The notes under the pieces were generated by a model that did not search any database, was not told the origin of the DNA, and saw nothing but the letters and a program-made list of their open reading frames with translations. This document shows positions 51,400-60,217 of a DNA stretch of 64,000 nt, one piece after another (the stretch's first letter is position 1; every line of letters starts with the position of its first letter). This stretch comes from Pseudooceanicola sp050897975. GTDB taxonomy: Bacteria > Pseudomonadota > Alphaproteobacteria > Rhodobacterales > Rhodobacteraceae. The stretch lies in contig NZ_JBPAXY010000006.1 of the NCBI RefSeq assembly GCF_050897975.1, positions 1 to 64,000 of the forward strand, in the 5' to 3' direction. Both the position numbers and the translations under genes were made by a program.

Positions 51400-53043
51400 A
51401 TGACCCACGAAAACCGCCCCGGCCTTGCTGCCGATCCCGCCAGCCTCGCCGCGCTGAGCCGCCGCAACTTCCTGATGCTCGGCGCCGCCGGTCTGGCCGC
51501 CACCGGCCTGATGCCGGGCTTCGGCCCCGGCGCCGCCCAGGCCGCAGGCGGCACCATGGCCATGACCATCAACCCCGAACCGAACGCCATGCTCTCGGCC
51601 TTCAACACCGCCTCGCCGGTGGCCGTGATCTCGGGCAAGATGACCGAGGGCCTGTTGCATTACGATTTCGACCTGAACGCCCACGGGGTGCTGGCCGAGG
51701 CCTGGGAGATGTCCGAGGACGGGCTGACCATCACCTTCACCCTGCGCCAGGGGGTGAAATGGCACGATGGCGAGGATTTCACCTCGGCCGATGTCGCCTA
51801 CTCGATCATGGAAATCCTGAAACAGCACCACCCGCGCGGCAAGGGCGTCTTCGCCAAGGTCACCTCGGTCGACACGCCGGACGACTACACCGCTGTGCTG
51901 AACCTGTCGGAACCCGCGCCCGCGCTGATGTATGCCCTGTCGGGCTGGGAAAGCCCCATCGTGCCGAAACACGTCTATGAAGGCACCGACGTCCTGAACA
52001 ACCCGGCCAACAACGCGCCTATCGGCACCGGCCCGTTCAAATTCGTCTCGTGGGAGCGCGGCAGCCATATCATCCTGGAAGCCAACCCCGACTACTGGGC
52101 CGAGGGCCAGCCGATGCTGGACCGCCTGGTGGTGCGCATCATCTCCGACCCCTCGGCCCGTGTCGCGGCCTTCGAGGCGGGCGAACTGCACCTGGGCGGC
52201 GACGGCCCGATTCCGGTCAACGAGGTGGCCCGCTTCATCGAGGATCCGCGCTTCAACGTCTCGACCCAGGGGACCGAGCTGAACAACTCTCTCGACGTGC
52301 TGGAGGTGAACCTGCGCAACGAGATCCTGGCGGTGCCCGCCGTGCGCAAGGCCCTGATGCACGCGATCAACCAGGCGCAGATGGAAGAGGTGGTCTACTA
52401 CGGTCTGGCCGAGATGCTGACCGGGCCGATCCCGCAGTCGCTGCCGCACCTCTACAGTGCCGAGGTGCCCGCCTATGCCCATGATGTCGCCGCCGCCAAG
52501 GCCCTGCTGGACGAGGCCGGTTTCCCCGAGGGTGACGGCGGGATGCGCTTTGGCATCCGGCTGATCTCTCCGGCCATTGGCGATACCTACGACCGCGCCG
52601 GTCAGTTGCTGAAACAGCAGTTCGCCGCCATCGGTGTGGATCTGACCCTGGTTTCGGCGGATGTGCCGACCTTCATCCGCTCGGTCTACGGCAACTACGA
52701 CTTCGACCTGTCGATGTTCCCCGCCTCGGTCACCGCCGACCCGACCATCGGCCTGCAACGGTTCTACTGGAGCCAGGCGATTGCCCAGGGCACGCCCTTC
52801 GTCAACGCCTCGGGCTATGCCAGCGCCGAGATGGACCGCATCCTTGAGGCCGCCGCCGTGGAACCCGACGTAGAGGCCCGCAAGGCGCTGTTCGCGGACT
52901 TCCAGGCCCTGGCGATGGAGGATCTGCCGATTCTGCCCTTGGCCCGCCCGACCTATACCACCGTCTCGGCGGCGGATGTGGTCGATGCGGTGACCGGGCC
53001 GGAAGGGGCGCGGGCCTCTTACGGGACCCTCGCGTTCCAATGA
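51400..53043 (+). CDS. Peptide/opine-type ABC transporter substrate-binding protein with Tat signal
   Basis: 547 residues, SBP family 5 fold. A twin-arginine signal is visible (SRRNFLMLGAAGLAATG), so it is exported folded. Fold markers include GLLHYDFD, the VKWHDGEDFTSADVAYS block and GTGPFKF. Family 5 proteins bind peptides, opines, glutathione or other charged compounds. First gene of a seven-gene unit through 58815. The stop overlaps the next start as ATGA. Confidence 0.9.
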   Translation: MTHENRPGLAADPASLAALSRRNFLMLGAAGLAATGLMPGFGPGAAQAAGGTMAMTINPEPNAMLSAFNTASPVAVISGKMTEGLLHYDFDLNAHGVLAEAWEMSEDGLTITFTLRQGVKWHDGEDFTSADVAYSIMEILKQHHPRGKGVFAKVTSVDTPDDYTAVLNLSEPAPALMYALSGWESPIVPKHVYEGTDVLNNPANNAPIGTGPFKFVSWERGSHIILEANPDYWAEGQPMLDRLVVRIISDPSARVAAFEAGELHLGGDGPIPVNEVARFIEDPRFNVSTQGTELNNSLDVLEVNLRNEILAVPAVRKALMHAINQAQMEEVVYYGLAEMLTGPIPQSLPHLYSAEVPAYAHDVAAAKALLDEAGFPEGDGGMRFGIRLISPAIGDTYDRAGQLLKQQFAAIGVDLTLVSADVPTFIRSVYGNYDFDLSMFPASVTADPTIGLQRFYWSQAIAQGTPFVNASGYASAEMDRILEAAAVEPDVEARKALFADFQALAMEDLPILPLARPTYTTVSAADVVDAVTGPEGARASYGTLAFQ

Positions 53044-53789
53044 GCCTGAGCGGGGACATGGACCTGCCGAAGGTCGGGGTGATGATGCTGGACACGGCCT
53101 TTGCCCGGCCCGTGGGCGACATCGGCAACCCGGCCAGTTTCGGCGGCCATGTCCTTTATGAAACCGTGGCCCTGGCGACGCTGGAGCGGGTGATCGACGG
53201 CGACGTCACCGACCCCGCTCTGGCCCGGGCCTTTCTGCCCGCGCGCGACCGGCTGGTGGCGCGTGGGGCCCGGCTTTTGACCACCTCCTGCGGGTTGCTG
53301 GTGTTCCATCAGTCGGCGCTGTCGCAGGGCTGCGCGGTGCCTTTCACCGCCTCGGCCCTGCTGGCGCTGCCCCTGCTGCGCCAGCGCCATGGCGCGGTCG
53401 GCGTGCTGGGAATGGAGGCCGGATCGGTCACGCCCGCGCATCTGCGCGCGGCGGGGGCGCCAGAGGACACCCCGGTGGGCGGGCTGCGGGCCGATGCCTA
53501 TCTGCCCCAGGTTCTGCGCGCCAACCGCGCCGATCTGCCCCTGGACCCGGCCCGCGCCACCAGCGACGTGCTGGCGGCGGGCGAGGACCTGCTGGCCCTC
53601 CATCCCGCGCTGGACGCGATCTTGCTGGAATGCACCAACCTGCCCCCCTACAAGGCCGCCCTGGCGCGGCACCTGGGGCGGCCGGTCTACGATTGCCTCG
53701 ACTGGCTGCGCATGATCGCCAGCGGCGAGGCCAAGGGCGATGGCACCCCCTGCGGGACGGCACCGGCCCAGAAAGAACAGACGACCTGA
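53040..53789 (+). CDS. Asp/Glu racemase-superfamily protein
   Basis: 249 residues. Two cysteines in the superfamily's catalytic positions are Cys84 (TTSCGLL) and Cys198 (LECTNLPPY). The fold includes amino acid racemases, hydantoin racemase, maleate isomerase and arylmalonate decarboxylase. It is coupled to the binding protein on one side and to the permease on the other by 1- to 4-base overlaps, a rare place for an enzyme. It probably changes the stereochemistry of the imported compound or removes a carboxylate. The last 20 residues are low-complexity. Confidence 0.78.
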   Translation: MSLSGDMDLPKVGVMMLDTAFARPVGDIGNPASFGGHVLYETVALATLERVIDGDVTDPALARAFLPARDRLVARGARLLTTSCGLLVFHQSALSQGCAVPFTASALLALPLLRQRHGAVGVLGMEAGSVTPAHLRAAGAPEDTPVGGLRADAYLPQVLRANRADLPLDPARATSDVLAAGEDLLALHPALDAILLECTNLPPYKAALARHLGRPVYDCLDWLRMIASGEAKGDGTPCGTAPAQKEQTT

Positions 53790-54784
53790 TGAGCACTTCC
53801 TCCTCCCGTTCCCGGCCCTGGATCTTCCTGGCCAAGCGGCTGGCCTATGGCCTGCTGGCGATCCTGGCGATCGCGGTGATCAACTTCTTCCTGCTGAAGA
53901 TGGCGCCGGGCGATGCCGCCGAGGCGATGGCAGGCGAGGCGGGCACCGCCACGCCCGAATATATCGCCGAGCTGCGCGCCCAGTTCGGCCTGGACCAGCC
54001 GGTGCTGGTGCAGCTGGGCCATTTCCTGGGCCGCCTGGTCACCCTCGATCTGGGCTATTCCTTCCGCTACGGCGAGGACAACGTGACCCTGATCTTCGAC
54101 CGGCTGCCCGCAACGCTGATGCTGATGTTGGCCAGCCTTTTGGTGGCGCTGATCGGCGGCATCGTCTTTGGCGTGACCGCGGCGCGCTATGCCAACCGGG
54201 CGCCGGATCAGGCGATCTCGCTGGTGGCGCTGCTGCTTTACGCCACGCCGCCCTATTGGATCGGGCTGATCCTGATCCTGGTCTTCTCGGTCTGGCTGGG
54301 CTGGACGCCGACCTCGGGCATGGTGGATGTGCTGGCCTTCAACACCGGCTGGGCCCATGTGGTCGACGTGGCGCATCACATGATCCTGCCCGCGCTGACC
54401 CAGGCGTTTTTCTACCTGGCGATCTATATCCGGCTGGTGCGGGCGGGGATGCTGGACGTGCTGTCGCTGGACTTCGTCCGGGTGGCCCGCGCCAAAGGCA
54501 TCTCGGAAAGCCGCATCATGTATCGCCACGCCCTGCGCAACGCCGTGCTGCCCCTGCTGACCGTGGTGGGCACCAACCTTGGCGGCTTCCTGGGCGGTGC
54601 GGTGCTGACCGAGACGGTCTTTTCCTGGCCCGGGGTGGGGCGGCTGATGTTCGACGCCATGTTCGCCCGTGACCTGAACCTGCTCTTGTCGATCCTGGTG
54701 CTGTCCTCGGCCTTCGTGGTGCTGACCAACCTGGTGGTCGACCTGCTCTATGTGGTCATCAACCCGACGGTGGAGCTTAAATGA
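53789..54784 (+). CDS. Peptide-type ABC transporter permease (DppB-like)
   Basis: 331 residues; the ATG overlaps the preceding stop (TGATG). Six membrane helices, the first at residues 13-35. The permease signature, the EAA-type loop that touches the ATPase, is near DFVRVARAKGISESRIM. The N-terminal helix followed by a periplasmic domain (LRAQFGLDQP) is typical of DppB. Confidence 0.92.
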   Translation: MSTSSSRSRPWIFLAKRLAYGLLAILAIAVINFFLLKMAPGDAAEAMAGEAGTATPEYIAELRAQFGLDQPVLVQLGHFLGRLVTLDLGYSFRYGEDNVTLIFDRLPATLMLMLASLLVALIGGIVFGVTAARYANRAPDQAISLVALLLYATPPYWIGLILILVFSVWLGWTPTSGMVDVLAFNTGWAHVVDVAHHMILPALTQAFFYLAIYIRLVRAGMLDVLSLDFVRVARAKGISESRIMYRHALRNAVLPLLTVVGTNLGGFLGGAVLTETVFSWPGVGRLMFDAMFARDLNLLLSILVLSSAFVVLTNLVVDLLYVVINPTVELK

Positions 54785-55626
54785 TGCGTGCGTTTCTCAC
54801 TTCCGCCGCCCGCAACTGGCCCGTGTCGCTGGGCGCGCTCTTGCTGCTGGCCGTGCTCTTCATGGCACTGACCGCAGGCCTCTTCTTCCCCGAAGGCCCC
54901 TACGTCAGCGTCGGTCGCCCGCTGCAATGGCCCGGCGATCTGGCGCGCGCGCCCATGGGCACCGACGCCCTGGGCCGCAACATGGCTGCGGGCATCTTCT
55001 ACGGGGCGCGCATCTCGCTTCTGGTGGGCTTTGCCTCGGTCGCCGTGGCGCTGGTCTTCGGCATCCTGGTGGGCGCCTATGCGGGCTATTACGGCGGCTG
55101 GGTCGACAACCTGCTGATGCGCGCGACAGAGCTGTTCCAGACCATCCCGCAGTTCATGCTGGCCATCGTCGTGGTCGCCATCTTCGGCCCCACCATCAAG
55201 GTCATCGTCTTTGCCCTGGCCGTGGTCAGCTGGCCCGCCATCGCGCGGCTGGTGCGGGGCGAGTTTCTGGTGATCCGTGAACGGGCCTATATCCAGGGCT
55301 GTATCGTGCTGGGCATGTCCGACAGCCGGATCATCTTTACCCAGATCCTGCCCAATGCCCTGTCGGGCGTCATGGTGATGTCCACCGTGCTGGTGGCCAC
55401 CGCCATCCTGATGGAAAGCGCGCTGTCCTTCCTGGGCTTCGGTGATCCCAACGTCATCACCTGGGGCTCGATGATCGGGTCGGGCCGCAACAACATGCGC
55501 GACGCCTGGTACATCATCACCATTCCCGGCCTCTGCCTGCTGATCACCGCCCTGGCGCTGAACCTGGTGGGCAACGGGTTGACCGACCTGATGAACCCGC
55601 GCCTGCGCAAACGGAAGGTGAAATGA
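54781..55626 (+). CDS. Peptide-type ABC transporter permease (DppC-like)
   Basis: 281 residues. The DppC features PMGTDALGRNMAAGIFYGAR and the EAA loop near RERAYIQGCIVLGMSDSRI are clear. It pairs with the upstream permease. Both ends overlap neighbouring genes by 4 bases. Confidence 0.92.
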   Translation: MMRAFLTSAARNWPVSLGALLLLAVLFMALTAGLFFPEGPYVSVGRPLQWPGDLARAPMGTDALGRNMAAGIFYGARISLLVGFASVAVALVFGILVGAYAGYYGGWVDNLLMRATELFQTIPQFMLAIVVVAIFGPTIKVIVFALAVVSWPAIARLVRGEFLVIRERAYIQGCIVLGMSDSRIIFTQILPNALSGVMVMSTVLVATAILMESALSFLGFGDPNVITWGSMIGSGRNNMRDAWYIITIPGLCLLITALALNLVGNGLTDLMNPRLRKRKVK

Positions 55627-56645
55627 TGCTGGATCTGAACGCAGAGGCTCCGTTGCTGGAGGTCGAGAACCTCGAAGTTACCGTCGCGGGCCACCCCGAG
55701 GCGCGCATCCTGCGCGGCGTCACCTTCGCCGTCCACCGGGGCGAGACCCTGGCCATCGTGGGCGAGTCGGGTTGCGGCAAGTCGATGACCTCTCTCGCCG
55801 TCATGGGCCTGCTGCCCGACGGGGTTCAGAAGGTCGCCGGATCGCTGCGCCTGGATGCTGCAGAGCTGCCGATCACCGACAACCGCCGGATGCGCAAGAT
55901 CCGCGCGGCGCGGATCGGCATGGTCTTTCAGGAACCCATGGCGGCGCTGAACCCGGTCTTTCCGGTGGGAAAACAGGTGGCCGAGGTGATCGGCGAACAC
56001 CTGAGCCTCAGCCGTGCCGAGACCCGCGCCCGGGTGCTGCGCCTGCTGGATCAGGTGGGCCTGCCCGATCCGGCCCGCATCGCCAAATCCTATCCGCACC
56101 GCCTGTCGGGCGGCCAGTTGCAGCGGGTGGTGATCGCCATGGCCCTGGCCTGCGACCCCGAGGTGATCATCGCCGATGAGCCCACCACCGCGCTGGACGT
56201 GACCGTGCAGGCCCAGATCATGCGCCTGCTGAAAGAGCTGCAAGAGACCACCCAGGTGGCCATCGTGCTGGTGACCCACAACCTGGGCCTGGTGGCCCAT
56301 ACCGCCGACCGCGTGGCGGTGATGTACGGCGGCCGCAAGGTCGAAGAGGCGCCGACGCGCGAGCTGTTCCTGAACCCGCAGCACCCCTATACCCGCGGCC
56401 TGCTGGACGCGACGCCACATCCCGACCGGCAGCGCAAAGGCGGCAAGCTTTTGAACGAGATCCCGGGCACCGTGCCCTCGATCACCGATCCCATGCCCGG
56501 CTGCCGCTTCGCGCCGCGCTGCGCCTTCGCCCAGGCCGATTGCCAGGCCGCACCCCCGCCCGAGACCGGCCCGGCAGGCCATCGCGTCGCCTGCTACCAC
56601 CCCGCCGCCTGGGCGGCCCAGGACAAGACGGAGGCCCCGCAATGA
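55623..56645 (+). CDS. ABC transporter ATP-binding protein (DppD-like)
   Basis: 340 residues. Walker A is GESGCGKSM, the signature is LSGGQLQRV and Walker B is VIIADEPTTALD. The C-terminal oligopeptide-transporter region (GCRFAPRCAFAQADC) carries the four-cysteine-type motif that binds an iron-sulfur cluster in DppD/OppD proteins; only part of the cysteines are here. It energises the importer with the next gene. Confidence 0.93.
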   Translation: MMLDLNAEAPLLEVENLEVTVAGHPEARILRGVTFAVHRGETLAIVGESGCGKSMTSLAVMGLLPDGVQKVAGSLRLDAAELPITDNRRMRKIRAARIGMVFQEPMAALNPVFPVGKQVAEVIGEHLSLSRAETRARVLRLLDQVGLPDPARIAKSYPHRLSGGQLQRVVIAMALACDPEVIIADEPTTALDVTVQAQIMRLLKELQETTQVAIVLVTHNLGLVAHTADRVAVMYGGRKVEEAPTRELFLNPQHPYTRGLLDATPHPDRQRKGGKLLNEIPGTVPSITDPMPGCRFAPRCAFAQADCQAAPPPETGPAGHRVACYHPAAWAAQDKTEAPQ

Positions 56646-57484
56646 GCATGACCCCGCTTCTGCGCGTCACCGACCTGCATTGCAGCTTCAAGGTCTCTTC
56701 CGGGATGATCCACCCGGTGCGCGGCGTCTCCTTCGAGCTGGAGCGGGGCGAGACCCTGGCCCTGGTGGGCGAGTCGGGCTGCGGCAAGACCACCCTGGCG
56801 CGCTGCATCCTGGGGCTGCAACAGGCCACCTCGGGCTCGATCCAGCTGGACGGGAACGAGATGGCGGGACTGGACCGGATGCAACTGCGCAAGTTCCGCC
56901 CGCAGGTGCAATGCGTCTTCCAGGATCCGTTCTCGTCCCTGAACCCGCGCAAGCGGGTGGAGGTGCTGCTGCGCGAGCCGCTGGATGTGCACCATGTCGG
57001 TCCGAAGGAAGACCGCCTGAAGGCCGTGCACGAGATGATGGAGCGCGTGGGCCTGCCGTCCGAATGGGGGCGCCGCTTCCCGCATGAGTTCTCGGGCGGC
57101 CAGCGCCAGCGGATCGGCATCGCCCGCGCCCTGATGCTGCGCCCCGATCTGCTGATCTGCGATGAGCCGGTTTCGGCGCTGGACGTCTCGGTGCAGGCGC
57201 AGATCATCAACCTGCTGGACGAGCTGCAACGCGATCTGGGCGTTAGTTACCTGTTCATCAGCCATGACCTGACCCTGGTGGAAACCTTCGCCGACCGCGT
57301 GGCGATGATGTTCAAGGGTGAGATCGTCGAGACCGGCCCGGCCCGCGAGGTCTGGCGCAATCCGCAAAGCGATTTCACCCGCCGGATGATCGACGCGATC
57401 CCGGTGCCGGACGTGACCCGCCCTGCGCCGCCCGCCTTCCGCCCCGACGCGGCCCCTCAAGACAAGATCCTGACTGAAAGCTGA
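56642..57484 (+). CDS. ABC transporter ATP-binding protein (DppF-like)
   Basis: 280 residues. Walker A GESGCGKTT, signature FSGGQRQRI and Walker B LLICDEPVSALD are intact. The C-terminus is shorter than in DppF, without the cysteine extension. The start overlaps the DppD-like stop, and the UbiD gene starts 5 bases after its stop, so the decarboxylase is in the same transcript. Confidence 0.93.
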   Translation: MSMTPLLRVTDLHCSFKVSSGMIHPVRGVSFELERGETLALVGESGCGKTTLARCILGLQQATSGSIQLDGNEMAGLDRMQLRKFRPQVQCVFQDPFSSLNPRKRVEVLLREPLDVHHVGPKEDRLKAVHEMMERVGLPSEWGRRFPHEFSGGQRQRIGIARALMLRPDLLICDEPVSALDVSVQAQIINLLDELQRDLGVSYLFISHDLTLVETFADRVAMMFKGEIVETGPAREVWRNPQSDFTRRMIDAIPVPDVTRPAPPAFRPDAAPQDKILTES

Positions 57485-57489
57485 CCCTC

Positions 57490-58815
57490 ATGAAGACCAC
57501 CATCGAAGACATGCGCGCCCATGGCGAACTGGCCGAGGTCAGCAAGCCCGTCCAGCCGAAACACCAGCTGGCCGCCGTCACCCGCGCGTCGCAGAAGGCC
57601 AGCGAACAGGCAGTGCTGTTTCACGACGTGGCGGGCAGCGACCTGCCGGTCATCACCAATGTCTTCGGCAGCCACGACCGCCTGCGCCGGATGATCGCCA
57701 CCGCCGCCGAACAGACCTTTTGCGAACGCTGGAACGACCTGACCGAAGAGGCGGGCGCGGCCCTGGCCGAGGATTGCCTGGTGCCCTTCGAGGGCGCGGA
57801 TGACTTTGTCTCGGGCAAGCTCTCGGATCTGCCCGCCATCACCTATCACGCCCGCGACGGCGGCCCCTATTTCACCTCGGCCATCTACCTGGCCAAGGAT
57901 CCCGAAACCGGCGTGCCCAACCTGTCGTTTCACCGCAGCCAGATCATCAGCGATGACGAGTTGCGGGTGCGTCTGGGCGGCCCGCACGACCTGACCCGCT
58001 ATCAGAAGATCGCCGAAGAAAAGGGCGAGGCGCTGGAAGCGGCGCTGTTGCTCTCGGGCCCGCCCGAAATCTTTCTCGGCGCCTGCGCCTCGCTGCCCTA
58101 TGAGGCCTCCGAGCTGAACATGGCCGCCAAGATCCGCGGCGAGGCCATCGCCATGCGCCGCTGCAAGACCATCGACCTGGAGGTGCCCGCCTCGGTCGAC
58201 ATCGTGGTCGAGGGCCGTTTCCTGCCCAACGTCAAACGCCCCGAGGGCCCCTTTGGCGAGTTCATGGGGAACTATGTCGAGGTGGGCGACAACCACGTCT
58301 TCGAGGTGACCCATGTCAGCTATCGCCGCGATGCCGTCTTCCACTCGCTGCTCTGCGGCTCGCCCGAGGATCTGCGCCCGCTGGAGGCGGTGACGGCGGC
58401 GCGCGTCTACAAGCATGTGTCGGGCACCGTGCGGGGCGTCATCGACGTCTCCTGCCGGCCCAACGTCATGATCTCGATCATCAAGATCAAGAAGATGTAC
58501 GAGGGCCACGCCCAGCACGTCTTCCTGGCCGCGCTGGCCTCGCACCTGGATTACAACAAGGTGGTGATCGTGGTGGATGAGGACGTAGACATCCAGAACA
58601 TGGATGACGTGATGTGGGCCTATATGACCCGTGGCCGCGCCGATACCCGCGCCATGATCCTGAACGACATTCCGGGCTTTTACCGGGATGAGAAGAAGGA
58701 CCATTGGGGCCGGCTCTGCATCGACGCCACCATGCCCTGGGGCCGCGAGGCCGAGTTCGCCCGCAAGACCGTGCCCGGCGAGGATGACATCGACCTCAAG
58801 GCCTGGCTGGACTGA
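57490..58815 (+). CDS. UbiD-family prFMN-dependent decarboxylase
   Basis: 441 residues. The family's catalytic pair is Glu252 and Glu257 in RPEGPFGEFMG, and an upstream conserved Arg is in the LSFHRSQI segment near 149. UbiD enzymes remove (or add) CO2 on aromatic or conjugated acids using prenylated FMN, which UbiX (59309-59893) makes. The first gene after the ABC importer and racemase, so the decarboxylated compound is probably derived from what they import. True ubiquinone-pathway UbiD is longer (about 490) and unlinked to transport. Confidence 0.88.
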   Translation: MKTTIEDMRAHGELAEVSKPVQPKHQLAAVTRASQKASEQAVLFHDVAGSDLPVITNVFGSHDRLRRMIATAAEQTFCERWNDLTEEAGAALAEDCLVPFEGADDFVSGKLSDLPAITYHARDGGPYFTSAIYLAKDPETGVPNLSFHRSQIISDDELRVRLGGPHDLTRYQKIAEEKGEALEAALLLSGPPEIFLGACASLPYEASELNMAAKIRGEAIAMRRCKTIDLEVPASVDIVVEGRFLPNVKRPEGPFGEFMGNYVEVGDNHVFEVTHVSYRRDAVFHSLLCGSPEDLRPLEAVTAARVYKHVSGTVRGVIDVSCRPNVMISIIKIKKMYEGHAQHVFLAALASHLDYNKVVIVVDEDVDIQNMDDVMWAYMTRGRADTRAMILNDIPGFYRDEKKDHWGRLCIDATMPWGREAEFARKTVPGEDDIDLKAWLD

Positions 58816-58839
58816 CCGAACCTCTCCCCCTCGGGGTTC

Positions 58840-59301
58840 TCACGCCCCGAGGAACCTTCGGGCCAGCGTTTCGCTGGCCCCTTTTTCATCCAGATAGGCC
58901 CGCGCCGCGCCGCCCTCGGGGGCCACGGTGTCCAGGGTTTCGAACAGGGCACAGAGGCGGGCCAGTTGCAGGCGCTCGGCGTGCAGCTCCAGCGCCTTGA
59001 CCTGGTCGCGCAGGGCGGCCTCGTCTTCGGTCTGGGCTTGGGTCTTTTGCCATTGGCGCACGGCGCGCAGGGGCCGCACGACCTGGGCGCGCCACGGCTC
59101 CACGGCCTCTGTCAGCGCCTGACGCCCGGCCTTGGTGGGCGACAGGCCCGCGCGGTCGGCCAGCAGCAGGAACAGCGCCATGACCACATCGACGTCATGA
59201 TCGTCCTGAAGCGCCAGACAGGTGCGTTGCAGATCCGGCGCGGCGAGGTAGAGCGCCTTCATCCGGTCCCAGCAGGTGGCGGTGAATTGGGCGCGCTCCA
59301 T
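58840..59301 (-). CDS. TIGR02444/DUF2390-family protein
   Basis: 153 residues from ATG 59301, 7 bases after the ubiX stop. The family markers LALQDDHDVDVVMALFLLL and PLRAVRQW are present. The family is short, helical and of unknown function, common in Proteobacteria. It is in an operon with ubiX. The last 16 codons also hold the + strand terminator for the UbiD operon. Confidence 0.75.
   Translation of the reverse strand: MERAQFTATCWDRMKALYLAAPDLQRTCLALQDDHDVDVVMALFLLLADRAGLSPTKAGRQALTEAVEPWRAQVVRPLRAVRQWQKTQAQTEDEAALRDQVKALELHAERLQLARLCALFETLDTVAPEGGAARAYLDEKGASETLARRFLGA
58860..58886 (+). terminator. Terminator of the ABC-UbiD operon inside the opposite gene
   Basis: Perfect 9-bp stem (GGGCCAGCG with CGCTGGCCC), a TTT loop, then C and five T. 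It lies within the last 16 codons of the convergent TIGR02444 gene, and so is also coding sequence for that protein. Confidence 0.85.
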
Positions 59302-59308
59302 GGCCGTC

Positions 59309-59893
59309 CTATCCGTTCTTCCAGCGGCGCATCCGCCCGGTGTCGATGTCGAAAAGATCCAGAACCCGGCTGACCGAATGGTCCACCATCTCGTCCAGAT
59401 CCTTGGGCATGGCATAGAAGGCCGGAACGGGCGGCGCAATGATCGCCCCCATTTCCGAGGCCTGGGTCATGGTCCGCAGGTGCCCGGTGTGCAGCGGCGT
59501 CTCGCGCACCATCAGCACCAGGCGGCGGCGTTCCTTCAGCACCACATCGGCGGCCCGGCTCATCAGGCTGGAGGTGACGCCGGTGGCGATCTCGGAAAGG
59601 GTGCGGATCGAACAGGGGGCGATGATCATCCCCATGGTGCGGAACGACCCGCTGGAGATCGCGGCGCCAATGTCGCTGGATTTATGCACCTTGTCGGCCA
59701 GATCGCGCACCTGGGCGACCTTCAGGCGGCTTTCATGGGCCAGGGTCACCTCGGCCGAGGGGGACATGACCAGGTGGCTTTCGATGTCCAGCGCGCGCAG
59801 CATTTCCAGCAGGCGGATGCCCAGCACGACGCCCGAGGCGCCAGTGATGCCGACGATCATCCGTTGCGGCGGGCGTGCGGGGGTGTCCGGCAT
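59309..59893 (-). CDS. ubiX: UbiX-type flavin prenyltransferase
   Basis: 194 residues from ATG 59893 with GGAG upstream. The flavin-binding start GITGASGVVLG, APCSIRTLSEIATG and the C-terminal AFYAMPKDLDEMVDHSV are as in UbiX. It makes prenylated FMN from FMN and dimethylallyl phosphate, the cofactor of UbiD enzymes. Its closeness to the UbiD gene suggests dedicated cofactor supply. Confidence 0.92.
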   Translation of the reverse strand: MPDTPARPPQRMIVGITGASGVVLGIRLLEMLRALDIESHLVMSPSAEVTLAHESRLKVAQVRDLADKVHKSSDIGAAISSGSFRTMGMIIAPCSIRTLSEIATGVTSSLMSRAADVVLKERRRLVLMVRETPLHTGHLRTMTQASEMGAIIAPPVPAFYAMPKDLDEMVDHSVSRVLDLFDIDTGRMRRWKNG

Positions 59894-60217
59894 AGGGGGC
59901 TCCGTCCTGGGCGCGGGGGCGCGAGGTGTCCGGCCATCTGGCCGCAGCGGGCGGCGGGGTGCAAGCGCCGGACGGGGCCGGGGGCGCGGCAAGGTCCGAA
60001 ATCGAAAAAACGAATGCCGATTGCCGCAACCCTGCCGCGCGGCGCGGCAGGGGGGCAAGGCGGCGGGCGGGATTGATGAGGGGCGCTCATCACTCTCAGG
60101 CGCGGGGGCAGGCTAATCCTTTGGCAGGGCGGCGTTATCTCAGTTCAGGTAAGGACGCGCGCCGCCTTGTGCCGTCTCGGCCCGAGGACCGCTCCAGCAG
60201 AGAGAAAGGATACCGTC
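59894..60217. promoter_or_regulatory. Divergent region between ubiX and the SDR gene, with two palindromes
   Basis: About 320 bases without a gene. TGATGAG-GGGCG-CTCATCA (60074-60092) is a perfect 7-base inverted repeat of operator type. CCCTGCCGCG and CGCGGCAGGG (60030-60052) around CGG form a strong GC hairpin. The SDR has an AGAAAGGA ribosome site at 60203-60210. No regulator gene is adjacent. Confidence 0.5.
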
